In this document: one piece after another, positions 16,616 to 25,058 of the stretch
How the letters are laid out: the number at the start of each line of letters is the position of its first letter
How positions within the stretch are numbered: position 1 is the stretch's first letter
Assembly: GCF_001995215.1 (NCBI RefSeq)
Contig: NZ_MUXN01000002.1
Coordinates: 346,453 to 410,452 of the forward strand
Direction of reading: 5' to 3'
DNA: 64,000 nt
Origin: Amycolatopsis azurea DSM 43854
GTDB lineage: Bacteria; Actinomycetota; Actinomycetes; Mycobacteriales; Pseudonocardiaceae
Program-made: the position numbers and the translations under genes
The notes under the pieces: generated by a model
The model's database searches: none
What the model was told of the DNA's origin: nothing
What the model saw: the letters and a program-made list of their open reading frames with translations, nothing else

Positions 16616-17532
16616 CCGGTGCGTGCTATCTCGGAATGGACATCGGCGGCACCAAGGTCTCCTTCCGCCTGGTACTCGGGGCGGGGGGAGCGGAAGGCGA
16701 GGTGCTGTGGAGTTCGCTCGCCCGCTGGCCGGAGTCGTCCGCGGACGTCGCGGACGACCTGACCGTCCTGCGGACGCGGGTGAAGGAACTGCGCGACGCT
16801 TCCCAGCACCGGTTCGCCGGTGTGGGGGTCGCCGTCGCGGCCACCGTCGACCCGTCGGGCCGGGTCGTGTCGTGGCCGAACCGGGGCTCGTGGGGCGGGC
16901 TGGACCTGCTGGGCGAACTTCGCTCGCTGTTCCCCGAATCGGAGATCGTCTGGGCCGACGACGGCGCGCTCGCCGCCGTCGCGGAGGCCCGCGCGGCGGA
17001 TGTCCCGTGCCTGGTCTACGCGGGCGTCGGTACCGGCATCGGGGGAGGAGTGGTCGTCGGGGGCCGCCTGTTGTCCGCGCTGTCCCGCGGCGCGTGCGAA
17101 CTCGGGCACATGATCGTCAACCACGGCGGTTCGCCGTGTACCTGCGGCCGGAGAGGCTGCGTGCAATCGGAGGCTTCGGGACCCGCGACCCTGCGGCGGG
17201 CGTCCGCGGCCCGCGGTGTGAACGTGTCTTTCGACCAGCTCCGCGCCGGTTATCTGGGCGGCGAGACGTGGGCGGTCGCCGCGGTGGAGCACAGCTGCAT
17301 GGCTCTCGCGGCCGCGCTGGCAGGCATAGGTGAACTGGCGGCCCCGGCGGTCCACGTCGTGGGGGGCGGGTTCGCGGCGGGGATCCCCGGGTTCGTGGAC
17401 GAGGTCGGCAGGCAGGCCGCGGCACTGTCGCGGCCGGGACATCCGGTCGCCCCGGTCGTGCCCGCGCGCTTCGGCGGTGAGTCGTCCTTGCGGGGCGCCG
17501 TCAGCGCCGCGATGGGCGCGTTGTCCGAGTAG
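16612..17532 (+). CDS. ROK family sugar kinase
   Basis: A 306-residue ROK-family protein, most likely an ATP-dependent hexose or cyclitol kinase. MDIGGTKVSF is the phosphate-binding loop, GVGTGIGGGVVVGG and ELGHM are family motifs, and CTCGRRGC gives the structural zinc site. No DNA-binding domain is present, so it is not a ROK repressor. The GTG start overlaps the GT8 stop (GTGA). It ends the rightward operon, two bases from the convergent acetyltransferase. C7-cyclitol pathways use such kinases (ValC), but plain glucokinase activity is equally possible. Confidence 0.88.
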   Translation: MTGACYLGMDIGGTKVSFRLVLGAGGAEGEVLWSSLARWPESSADVADDLTVLRTRVKELRDASQHRFAGVGVAVAATVDPSGRVVSWPNRGSWGGLDLLGELRSLFPESEIVWADDGALAAVAEARAADVPCLVYAGVGTGIGGGVVVGGRLLSALSRGACELGHMIVNHGGSPCTCGRRGCVQSEASGPATLRRASAARGVNVSFDQLRAGYLGGETWAVAAVEHSCMALAAALAGIGELAAPAVHVVGGGFAAGIPGFVDEVGRQAAALSRPGHPVAPVVPARFGGESSLRGAVSAAMGALSE

Positions 17533-17533
17533 G

Positions 17534-18040
17534 TCAAAGAGGGCGGGACAGGTAGACGGCGTCGGCGCCGTAGCCCCGGATCGGCACTTCGGGAAGCGGG
17601 CGGAAGTCGTTGGCCGACCAGAAGTCCGCTTGACCGGCGACGGCGATCAACGACATCCGGTCGTGCCGCCTCGACCGGGCCGTGGTGATCAGCCGGTCCA
17701 GCAAGACCTTCGCCAGCCCCCGGCCGCGCAGCTCTTCGGCCACCACGAGATCGTGCAGATGCAGGTTGTCCGACGTGAACGAGGGGCCTTCCCGCCGATC
17801 GAACTCCGGGTACCGGAACAACGGGTAGGGCAAGGCCAGGACATAGCCCGCGATCCGGTGGCCCGCCTGCAGGACGAAACACGTCGCCGGAGAGGCCCGC
17901 ATCCGTGACTCGAGCACGATCCGCCGCTCGGACAACCCTTTCTCCGCGTAGGACTCGGCTTCCAAACCGACGATGGCGGGCCAATCGCCGGACGAGATGG
18001 CCCTGGTCCGCACGGTGGTCCCTTCGTTCCGGCGACTCAC
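17534..18040 (-). CDS. GNAT N-acetyltransferase
   Basis: A 168-residue single-domain GNAT protein. The acetyl-CoA loop is VAEELRGRGLAKVLLDRL, followed by the typical GQADFWSANDFRPL C-terminal strand. The GTG start overlaps the stop of the decarboxylase by four bases. Amine acceptors could be the decarboxylase product or an amino sugar; nothing in the sequence decides between them. Confidence 0.8.
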   Translation of the reverse strand: MSRRNEGTTVRTRAISSGDWPAIVGLEAESYAEKGLSERRIVLESRMRASPATCFVLQAGHRIAGYVLALPYPLFRYPEFDRREGPSFTSDNLHLHDLVVAEELRGRGLAKVLLDRLITTARSRRHDRMSLIAVAGQADFWSANDFRPLPEVPIRGYGADAVYLSRPL

Positions 18041-19230
18041 GGTCTCAGCACCGTGATCGGCAAGGGCGCGAATCCGTTGAAGCCCCGCGTCGTGTAGCTC
18101 ATGGAGTACGCCCCGCACGCGAGGATCCACACCGGATCTCCCGATTCCGCGGCTTGCGGAACCTGCGCGAAGGCGAGTCCGTCGCTGAAGACGTCGTCGC
18201 TGTCACAGGTGGGGCCGGCGACGATCGCCGGGATGTGCTCGCCGTCGCGATGACCGGGGAACACCAGCCGGTACCGCAGCATGTCGGTCTCGTAGAGCCC
18301 GTTGAACTTCCCGCAGCTGAGATACAGCCACTTTTCGTGGACCCCGGTCAACTGCCGCCGCGAGGACAGGCGGGAGACGTGAGCCCGGATCGCGCCGTGC
18401 TCGGCGACGAGGTGACGGCCCGGTTCGACGACGAACGCCAGCTGCCTTCCCGCCAGCCGCCGGAGACGCAGCATGCCTTCCCGGAGCGCGGCGAACATCT
18501 CCTCGATCGGGGGAAGCAGGGGATTCCCGGCCTTGTCGAGGTACCCGGCCGCGGGCAGGCCGCCACCCAGGTTGACGTGGTCGATGTGCACTCCCTGAAG
18601 GGAAAGCGCGACGAGCACGTCGGCGAGGCGCTCGAAGGCGTCGTGCCAGGCTTCGACCGTCATCTGCTGGGAACCCACGTGGACCGACAGTCCCGCCGGG
18701 ATCAACCCGTGCCGCCGCGCGGTCAGCATCACCTGGATCGCGTCGGTTCCCGCGCAGCCGTATTTGCGCCCGAGGCCCCACAACGCTCCGGCGCCGGTCG
18801 TCGCCAGCCGGCAGAACACCCGGGCGCCGGGTGCGTTGGCGGCGATGGCCAGCACGTCTTCGACGCTGTCCGTGGCGAAGTCGCGCACGCCGAGCCGATA
18901 CGCCTCGGCGATGTTCTCGTCGGACTTCACCGTGTTGCCATAGTGGATCAGCCCGGGGCGGGTGCCGGTGGCGAGGGCCTGGACGATCTCGTCGGGACTC
19001 GCGGCGTCGAAGCCCGCGCCCCGGCTTGCCAGGCAGGTCAGGACTTCGTCCACCGGGCACGCTTTCATCGCGAACCGGACCGCCACGCCGGGGAGTTCAC
19101 CGGTGAGCGCCTCGTAGGCACGCTCGATTCCCGCGAGATCGAGGACGAGCTGATCGTGCCCGGCGGCCGAAAGGGCTTCCCGGACTCGGCCGTCGAGAAA
19201 AGTGCGCTGATCCGTCTCCGTCAACCACAT
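18037..19230 (-). CDS. Fold-type III PLP decarboxylase (ornithine/diaminopimelate type)
   Basis: A 397-residue alanine-racemase-fold decarboxylase. Lys56 in FAMKACP binds PLP; HVGSQ, NLGGGLP and VEPGRH are cofactor motifs; AGPTCDSDDVF supplies the substrate-binding Cys and Asp from the partner subunit. Ornithine or lysine decarboxylation is the most common activity. BtrK of butirosin, which decarboxylates a glutamyl carrier protein, belongs to the same fold, and a free carrier protein exists in this locus, so that is an alternative. The ATG chosen overlaps the upstream gene by ten bases. Confidence 0.87.
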   Translation of the reverse strand: MWLTETDQRTFLDGRVREALSAAGHDQLVLDLAGIERAYEALTGELPGVAVRFAMKACPVDEVLTCLASRGAGFDAASPDEIVQALATGTRPGLIHYGNTVKSDENIAEAYRLGVRDFATDSVEDVLAIAANAPGARVFCRLATTGAGALWGLGRKYGCAGTDAIQVMLTARRHGLIPAGLSVHVGSQQMTVEAWHDAFERLADVLVALSLQGVHIDHVNLGGGLPAAGYLDKAGNPLLPPIEEMFAALREGMLRLRRLAGRQLAFVVEPGRHLVAEHGAIRAHVSRLSSRRQLTGVHEKWLYLSCGKFNGLYETDMLRYRLVFPGHRDGEHIPAIVAGPTCDSDDVFSDGLAFAQVPQAAESGDPVWILACGAYSMSYTTRGFNGFAPLPITVLRP

Positions 19231-20525
19231 GTCTGATCGAGCCCCAGGGTCGCGCTCGCGTCCATCAGCCGTTCCCACGCGGTGATCAGCAGCGCGAAGT
19301 CGGCGATGTCCTGCCGGGCTTCGGCGAGCAGGCTTTCCCGCCGCGGCGCGAGCGACTCGGCGAAATCGGCGTACCGGCCGCCCAGCCCGCGGTAGGTCTT
19401 GTCGATTCGGGCCAGCCGCGCCACGTTCGGGCTGTCGGCCAGTCCGGTGCTTTCCGAGGCGAACCCGGCGATCATCCCGGCCCGCACGCGGTGCCGGTGA
19501 TCGAGCAGCGTCTCACCCGCCTCGGCCATCCGCCGGTAGATGTCGTGGAAATACAGCATGGACAGGAAGAATTTGGTCAGCCTCAGCTGGTAGGCCAGGA
19601 ACCCGGCGTCGGTCTTCCGTTCGGCGGTATGGAAGTTCACGATGTGGCGGTTGTGCACCACCCCGGGCAACCTGGCGCTGTGCGCGAGGTGGAAGAGGAA
19701 GTAGTCGCTGCCGATGGTGTCCGTCGCGGGCGGCAGCGGCACCCGCTCGTGGATCTGCTGGAAGGCGATGTTGCACATGTCGATGCGCATCGGGTCGACG
19801 ATGCCTGCTTCCGAGCGGTCTTCCGTGAACGGCTCCGTGCCCGCCCCGGTGAAGGAGACCTCGGCCAGCTTCGTCTTCTCGGCGTCCGTCCACCCGTCGG
19901 GCGCCCACAGGCCCACGATGTCGTGATACGCGGTCCGGTCTCGCGAACGGAGGTCGCCGATGTCCACCGAGAGTTCGCCGACGAACGAGCCGCCCACCAG
20001 TACCACGGGTTTGTGCTCGTGCTCCGGTCCGAGGGTCGTGGCCGTCACGTGCTCCGTCACGTTCGCGGCCCGGCGGCCGATCGACCTGAGTTCGTGGTGT
20101 ACCGGGAAAACCTTCTGCCCGTTCGAGAGCTGGTAGCCACTGTCGGAATCCCTGCGGTGCACGGAGCGGCACCCGAGCGCGCGGGCGACGAGGAAGGCCC
20201 GGTCGGTGCAGGCCCCGTACGAGACGCCTTGCGGGAGCAGGAGACCGAGCATCGATTCGTCGACGTCCGCCGCCTCGATCACCCGGCGAAGAAAAACCCT
20301 TTGCGCGGTTTCGTCGAGGTGTAGTACGACGACGTTTTCGACCCGGCGCCTGCCGCCGATGATTCCGGCGTGCTCGCCGAACTCCCGTTCCGGGGACGAG
20401 TCCAGTATCAGCGCGAAAACCTCGACGTCGAAATTCCCGGCCGCGAACTCCGCTTCTTCGAGGAAGTCCGACAGCGGGCCGGCACAGGCCCGATTGGTGG
20501 GAAGGGCGAGGCAGATCCGGTGCAT
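19221..20525 (-). CDS. Unknown protein, possible GT-A-like glycosyltransferase
   Basis: A 434-residue protein I do not recognise with certainty; it recalls an uncharacterised actinobacterial family (perhaps DUF6271). It starts with a Rossmann-like strand (RICLALPTNRACAG) and has an acidic DSDSGY motif near residue 130 that could be a metal-binding DxD, then mainly helical sequence. No signal peptide or membrane segment is seen. It heads a leftward trio with the decarboxylase and GNAT and diverges from the cyclase gene. A glycosyltransferase role is an inference only. Confidence 0.65.
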   Translation of the reverse strand: MHRICLALPTNRACAGPLSDFLEEAEFAAGNFDVEVFALILDSSPEREFGEHAGIIGGRRRVENVVVLHLDETAQRVFLRRVIEAADVDESMLGLLLPQGVSYGACTDRAFLVARALGCRSVHRRDSDSGYQLSNGQKVFPVHHELRSIGRRAANVTEHVTATTLGPEHEHKPVVLVGGSFVGELSVDIGDLRSRDRTAYHDIVGLWAPDGWTDAEKTKLAEVSFTGAGTEPFTEDRSEAGIVDPMRIDMCNIAFQQIHERVPLPPATDTIGSDYFLFHLAHSARLPGVVHNRHIVNFHTAERKTDAGFLAYQLRLTKFFLSMLYFHDIYRRMAEAGETLLDHRHRVRAGMIAGFASESTGLADSPNVARLARIDKTYRGLGGRYADFAESLAPRRESLLAEARQDIADFALLITAWERLMDASATLGLDQTCG

Positions 20526-20827
20526 TCAGTGCTCCGATCGCGTGCTGTCGTGATGGAGTCGGCCGATTCGGTACCCGTTGGGAGGCAGGGCAAAGTCAGC
20601 GTACCGGCGGGGTCGATCACGTCAAGATCGACGGCGGCGCACCGTCAACCGAGGAAATTCCGCAGTTGACCGTGGCTTGACGCAAGGCGAAATGTAACTC
20701 CGGCCGCCGGGTTCGCGGCGGCGTTCTCGCCGACGCGACAGCGGGGCCGCGAACCCGCAAAGATGACGGTAGCTACGCGAAGTCGCGTCTTTCTTTGCCA
20801 AACAGCCGCTGGAAAAAGGAACGGGTA
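20526..20827. promoter_or_regulatory. Divergent control region upstream of the cyclase gene
   Basis: This 302-base gap separates the unknown protein gene from the cyclase gene and must carry both promoters. Short TTGAC words occur at about 20684, and AAAGGAACGGG near 20815 is the cyclase ribosome-binding site. I see no gene or clear palindrome. Confidence 0.45.
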
Positions 20828-22000
20828 ATGACCGATTCGGGGAAGAAGTCGGCCTCTTGGCTTGTTCGCGCCCAGAAGAGCGTCAGCTACGAGGTGCGGT
20901 TCTGCGAGGATCTCTTCCGCTCCGACCGCACGGATCTACTGGAAAAGGGGGAGGACCTGGGCAGGCAGCGCCGGTTCGTCGTGATCGACGGCAACGTCGA
21001 CCGTCTCCACGGAGACCGGATCCGCGCCTATTTCGAGCATCACGGCGTGGAGTACGCGATGATGACGGTGGCCGCCGACGAGACGGTCAAAGATTTCGAG
21101 ACGACGGCGCGGATCGTCAGGGAACTCGACGGGTTCGGCATCGCCCGCCGCCGCGAACCCATCATCGTCATCGGCGGTGGCGTCCTGACCGACATCGCCG
21201 GGCTGGCCGCCAGCCTGTACCGGCGCGGCACCCCGTTCCTCCGGGTGCCGACCACGCTCATCGGTCTCGTCGACGCGGGAGTCGGCGTCAAGACCGGGGT
21301 GAACTTCAACGGTCACAAGAACCGCCTGGGAACCTACGCTCCTGCCGAACTGACCTTGCTGGACCGGACCTTTCTGGCCACCCTGGACCGGCGTCAGATC
21401 AGCAACGGGCTCGCGGAGATCCTCAAGATCGCGCTGATCAAGGATTTCGCGCTGTTCGAGCTGCTGGAAGAACACGGGGCGTGCTTGCTCGCGGAGAAAT
21501 TCCAGGGCCACAGCGCGGAAAGCGACCAGGCCGCGGTGGCCGTGCTGCACGCCGCCACCCACGGGATGCTCGAGGAACTGGAACCGAACCTGTGGGAGGC
21601 CGAGCTGGAGCGGTGTGTCGATTACGGTCACACCTTCAGCCCCACGATAGAGATGAGGGCCCTGCCCGCGCTCCTGCACGGCGAGGCCGTCTGCGTCGAC
21701 ATGGCGCTCAGCACGATCCTCGCCTTCCGTCGCGGATTGCTCACCGAAGCTCAGCGCGATCGCGTGTTCGCCGTGATGACCCTGCTCGAACTGCCCATTT
21801 GGGATGCTCTGCTCGAACCGGGAATACTCGCCCAGGCCTTGCGCGACGCCGTCCGCCACCGTGATGGCCGGCAACGGTTGCCGTTGCCGGTCGGTATCGG
21901 AGGCGTCACCTTCGTCAACGACGTCACATCGGAGGAACTGGGCGCGGCCCTGAAGATCCACCGCGAACTCGGGGGTGTCCGGCGGCTACCGGTGGCGTGA
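20828..22000 (+). CDS. Sedoheptulose 7-phosphate cyclase, 2-epi-5-epi-valiolone synthase type
   Basis: A 390-residue member of the dehydroquinate synthase superfamily that closely resembles AcbC/ValA-type cyclases making the C7-cyclitol 2-epi-5-epi-valiolone. Shared blocks include SWLVRAQKSVSYEVRF, GGGVLTDIAGLAASLYRRGTP, GVKTGVNFNGHKNRLGTYAP, RQISNGLAEILKIALIKD and VDYGHTFSPTIEMR with metal-binding His, and HGEAVCVDM. These match the acarbose enzyme as I remember it, rather than DHQ or 2-deoxy-scyllo-inosose synthases. The ATG after AAAGGAACGGG is preferred over one 11 codons upstream. Its 3' end overlaps the convergent isomerase gene by 77 bases. Confidence 0.92.
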   Translation: MTDSGKKSASWLVRAQKSVSYEVRFCEDLFRSDRTDLLEKGEDLGRQRRFVVIDGNVDRLHGDRIRAYFEHHGVEYAMMTVAADETVKDFETTARIVRELDGFGIARRREPIIVIGGGVLTDIAGLAASLYRRGTPFLRVPTTLIGLVDAGVGVKTGVNFNGHKNRLGTYAPAELTLLDRTFLATLDRRQISNGLAEILKIALIKDFALFELLEEHGACLLAEKFQGHSAESDQAAVAVLHAATHGMLEELEPNLWEAELERCVDYGHTFSPTIEMRALPALLHGEAVCVDMALSTILAFRRGLLTEAQRDRVFAVMTLLELPIWDALLEPGILAQALRDAVRHRDGRQRLPLPVGIGGVTFVNDVTSEELGAALKIHRELGGVRRLPVA

Positions 22001-22778
22001 ACCCTCGCGCACGCCGTCGTGCCCAGGCGAGGTCGGCGGCGAGCCTGCGGGGATCGCCGTCGCGATAGTCGTTCTCCAGTACCAAGGCGCGCACCGGTAC
22101 CGCATGCTCCCGCAGGGCTTCGAGGGTGTCTTCGAGTCTTCCGGCACCTTCGCCGAGCGCGGGCATGTCCCCGACGTCGGGCGGTCCGTCCTTGAGATGG
22201 ACCTGGTCGGCCAGCAGATGCCCGGCTTCGGCGACGAGTGCTTCGGGCCGAAGGCCGGCCCGCAGGGGATTGAAGGTGTCCAGCACCAGCCGGAAAACGG
22301 GGGAGTCGACCCGTTCGGCGAGCTCGCACGCGAAGTGCGGTGCCAGGACGTTTTCGCTGGCGAGCTGAAGTCCCCGTGCCTCCGCTTCGGCGGCGGCCCA
22401 GGCGAGGACCTGAGCCGTGAGAGCGAACGCGGCCGGCCCGTCGATGGCGCTGCGCCGGAAACTGGGCAGGAAGACCAACGGCACTTCCAGCGCGTGCGCC
22501 GAGTCGAGCAGACGCTCGATGAACGGCCGCGCCTCCGCGGTGGTCAAGCCGAGGTCGTTGAGATGGTTCCCCGCCACCGCGAACAACCGCACACCGGAGG
22601 CGCCGGCGGCCGCGCGCACGGCCTGGACGCGGCCGGGCGCGTCCAGCCATTCGCCGCGTCCGGGGCCGCCGAAGTCGAGCTGCAGCCCGTCGGCGCCGCT
22701 TTCCGCGGTCCGCCGGACGGCGTCGGGGCCGGCCTCGGCGAGCCGCCATTCGGTCAGACCGAGCAGGCAGTGACTCAC
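21924..22778 (-). CDS. TIM-barrel sugar phosphate isomerase/epimerase
   Basis: A 284-residue xylose isomerase-like TIM-barrel protein. Metal ligands are suggested by LASENVLAP (Glu), RLVLDTFNP (Asp), DQVHLKDG (His) and LVLENDY (Glu). Such enzymes epimerise or isomerise keto sugars and keto-inositols, so one role could be epimerisation of 2-epi-5-epi-valiolone, a step done by an unrelated VOC-fold enzyme (ValD/CetB) in known pathways. The GTG start overlaps the fusion gene stop (GTGA). The last 25 residues overlap the cyclase gene on the other strand and may be poorly conserved. Confidence 0.8.
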   Translation of the reverse strand: MSHCLLGLTEWRLAEAGPDAVRRTAESGADGLQLDFGGPGRGEWLDAPGRVQAVRAAAGASGVRLFAVAGNHLNDLGLTTAEARPFIERLLDSAHALEVPLVFLPSFRRSAIDGPAAFALTAQVLAWAAAEAEARGLQLASENVLAPHFACELAERVDSPVFRLVLDTFNPLRAGLRPEALVAEAGHLLADQVHLKDGPPDVGDMPALGEGAGRLEDTLEALREHAVPVRALVLENDYRDGDPRRLAADLAWARRRARGFTPPVAAGHPRVRGGSSGPRPVPPM

Positions 22779-24868
22779 TGTTTCGCTCCCATGTGGACGG
22801 ACAGCTTGATCAGTCTCCGGCCGTCGATCACCCGGTCGCGCGAGCCGGCCAGTGCGCGCATCACCCGGACCGCGCCCTCGAGATCGGTCTCGTGGGTGAT
22901 CAGGTCGCGGTATCGCCCGGGTTCGGCGGCGAGTTCGGCCGCGGCGTCGAGCAGGTGCCGGTCGGCCACGCCACGATGCCCGAACAGGTGGACCCGGTTC
23001 CCGTCGGCCGAGTCGGTCGTCACGATCCGCGCGGGGTCCGGCAGGCCACCGCAGTTCGCCGCTCTGGCCGCGGTGAGGTCGATGCCGGGGAGCAGCGGTG
23101 TCGTGGCGTTCGGGGGCAGCCCGCCGACAAGGTCGACGGCCAGTTCTTCGGCCCCGAGGGCGAGCACCGACTCCAGCGCGAACACCGTCGCGTCGCGTGG
23201 GGTGGCGAGCAGCGCTCCGACGACACCCGGTTCGAGGCGCGCCCAGTCCAGCCGGGTGCACAGCACGTCCGCGCGGTACGGGGCCGCTTCGCTGAACGCG
23301 CGGCCGGATTCGGTGTGGTGCACCAGGATCACCCGGGTCGCCGAGCCGAGCCAACGGCGGGCCGCGCGGACGGCGAGATGGCCGATGACGCCGTCACCGT
23401 AGACGATCAACGTACGCGGCGCGAAAGCGTGAAGCTGCCGCAGCGCGTAGCGGACCACGGCGAGCGGCTCCAGCAACGGCGCGAGTGTCCGGTCCGTGTC
23501 CGCGGGCAGGGGGAGCACCATGCCGCCCGTGACGGCCGTGGCGGGCAGCAGGGTGCGCTCCTGCAGCAGGCCGTCGACGTTGTGCCCCAGCAGGAAACCC
23601 GGATCCGTCGGATGGGTCGGGTTGACGGCGACGAGCGTGCCGGGGGCGAACTCCGGCCGGACCCCCGGACCCGCGGCCACCACCGTCGCGATCCCCTCGT
23701 GACCGATCACCGGCGCCGGATCGTCTCGCAGACCGCGCAGCATCTGGATGTCCGTCCCGCACAACCCCGCGTACTCGGTCGCCACGACCAGTTCTCCGGG
23801 GCCGGGTTCGTTCGTCGGCCGCGACACGACGGACAGCGACCCGCCCGCCCGCACGATCGCCCGGTGTGTGCTCCACCGCCGCGCGGCGAGCCCGGCGCCG
23901 TGGAGGCCGTTCGCCTCGTCCTCACCGCAGATCAGCAGCCTGCCGAGCACCCAGCCGGGGTCACGTTCGCTGGTCAGGTACAGGCCTTCGCGGGTCAAGT
24001 GGCGGGCCAGCGCGTCGCGGTAGTGCTCGCCGAGCCCGGTCGCGACACCGCCGGTGAAGGCCACCAGATCGATTTCCGGATCGAGGCAGAGCGCGGTGCG
24101 GACGACGTCGGCCACCGGTTTCACCGCGGTATCGAGCAACTCGACCGCCACCGGGTCCGCCTCGTCGAGCGCCGACGCCAGCTTGGCCTCGAACGGCTCG
24201 TCCCCGGCCAGGGGCGAGGCGGCCCACCGCCGAGGTCTCCGCTCCCGGAGCACCTCGCTCAGCCGGCGTATTCCGGTCCCCGACGAGAAAGCCGCGACGT
24301 GGCGGGGCTGACCGCAGTCACAGCGGAGGTCGACCGGTTCGCCGTCGATCGTCACCGTCGCGGGCAAATGCCCCATCTCGCCTTGGAGACCCAGTCCGTC
24401 GAGCGGGATCTCCCCGGTGCGCAGGTCGATGGTGCGGCAGGCGATACCGGTGCTGATGGTCGCCAGCAGGATCTTGCGGCGGTTCTCCGCGTGCGGTGAA
24501 GCGGCGAGATGCAGAAGGGCCGCCGTGACGTCGTTGACCACGTGCCAGCGCACGTCGGGACGCGCCGACCGTAGTGCGCCCAGCAGGTCGAACGGCGCGG
24601 CGTGCGCACCCCACAGCGGCGCGGACGCGTACACCACACCCGTCCGGTGATCGAGCGCGGCGCCGAAGGAGACCCCGGCGACCTCACCCGGCGGAACCCG
24701 TTCGGCCATCTCCTTCACCAGCGACGCGCGCAGCTCGTCGACTGTCGTTTGTGGACTGTTCGTCCGGCTGGGCGCCGGAACGCGGTGGACTTCGCCAAGT
24801 CCCTTTTCGGCCGACCAGCGCGCCCAGCGAAAGTGCGTGCCGCCGACATCGAGAACGGTTATGGACAC
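22775..24868 (-). CDS. Fusion of ROK-type kinase and zinc alcohol dehydrogenase
   Basis: A 697-residue two-domain protein. Residues 1-340 are a ROK kinase: VLDVGGTHFRW phosphate loop, GEMGHLP, and a modified zinc motif CDCGQPRH with His in place of the third Cys. Residues 345-697 are a medium-chain dehydrogenase: ATEYAGLCGTDIQML and IGHEGIATVV supply catalytic zinc ligands and LIVYGDGVIGHLAVRAA the cofactor fold; the structural zinc Cys cluster is absent. GGAGGGG precedes the GTG start. C7-cyclitol pathways need both a kinase and a dehydrogenase, so one polypeptide may do consecutive steps on valiolone or valienone. Confidence 0.88.
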   Translation of the reverse strand: MSITVLDVGGTHFRWARWSAEKGLGEVHRVPAPSRTNSPQTTVDELRASLVKEMAERVPPGEVAGVSFGAALDHRTGVVYASAPLWGAHAAPFDLLGALRSARPDVRWHVVNDVTAALLHLAASPHAENRRKILLATISTGIACRTIDLRTGEIPLDGLGLQGEMGHLPATVTIDGEPVDLRCDCGQPRHVAAFSSGTGIRRLSEVLRERRPRRWAASPLAGDEPFEAKLASALDEADPVAVELLDTAVKPVADVVRTALCLDPEIDLVAFTGGVATGLGEHYRDALARHLTREGLYLTSERDPGWVLGRLLICGEDEANGLHGAGLAARRWSTHRAIVRAGGSLSVVSRPTNEPGPGELVVATEYAGLCGTDIQMLRGLRDDPAPVIGHEGIATVVAAGPGVRPEFAPGTLVAVNPTHPTDPGFLLGHNVDGLLQERTLLPATAVTGGMVLPLPADTDRTLAPLLEPLAVVRYALRQLHAFAPRTLIVYGDGVIGHLAVRAARRWLGSATRVILVHHTESGRAFSEAAPYRADVLCTRLDWARLEPGVVGALLATPRDATVFALESVLALGAEELAVDLVGGLPPNATTPLLPGIDLTAARAANCGGLPDPARIVTTDSADGNRVHLFGHRGVADRHLLDAAAELAAEPGRYRDLITHETDLEGAVRVMRALAGSRDRVIDGRRLIKLSVHMGAKQ

Positions 24869-25058
24869 GGGGAACGCCCCTCCGGTCGGGTCGTGGTCGT
24901 GAGCGCCCAAAGAGGACCACTTCACGCCGCCGTTCGTCCACCCCGGCGGTTGCACGGCGGCGGGCACGTGTCACCCGCCCGCGCGCAGAACCTGCGACGC
25001 GCGCTCGTCCCGTGGATCATGAAGGTGTTCGCTCCGTCGTTGCGTCGAAAGGGTCCTG

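Noticed and set aside
17534..18130. Longer version of the acetyltransferase starting at 18130
   Set aside because: The extra 30 residues overlap the decarboxylase C terminus; the GTG in the GTGA overlap is the better start.
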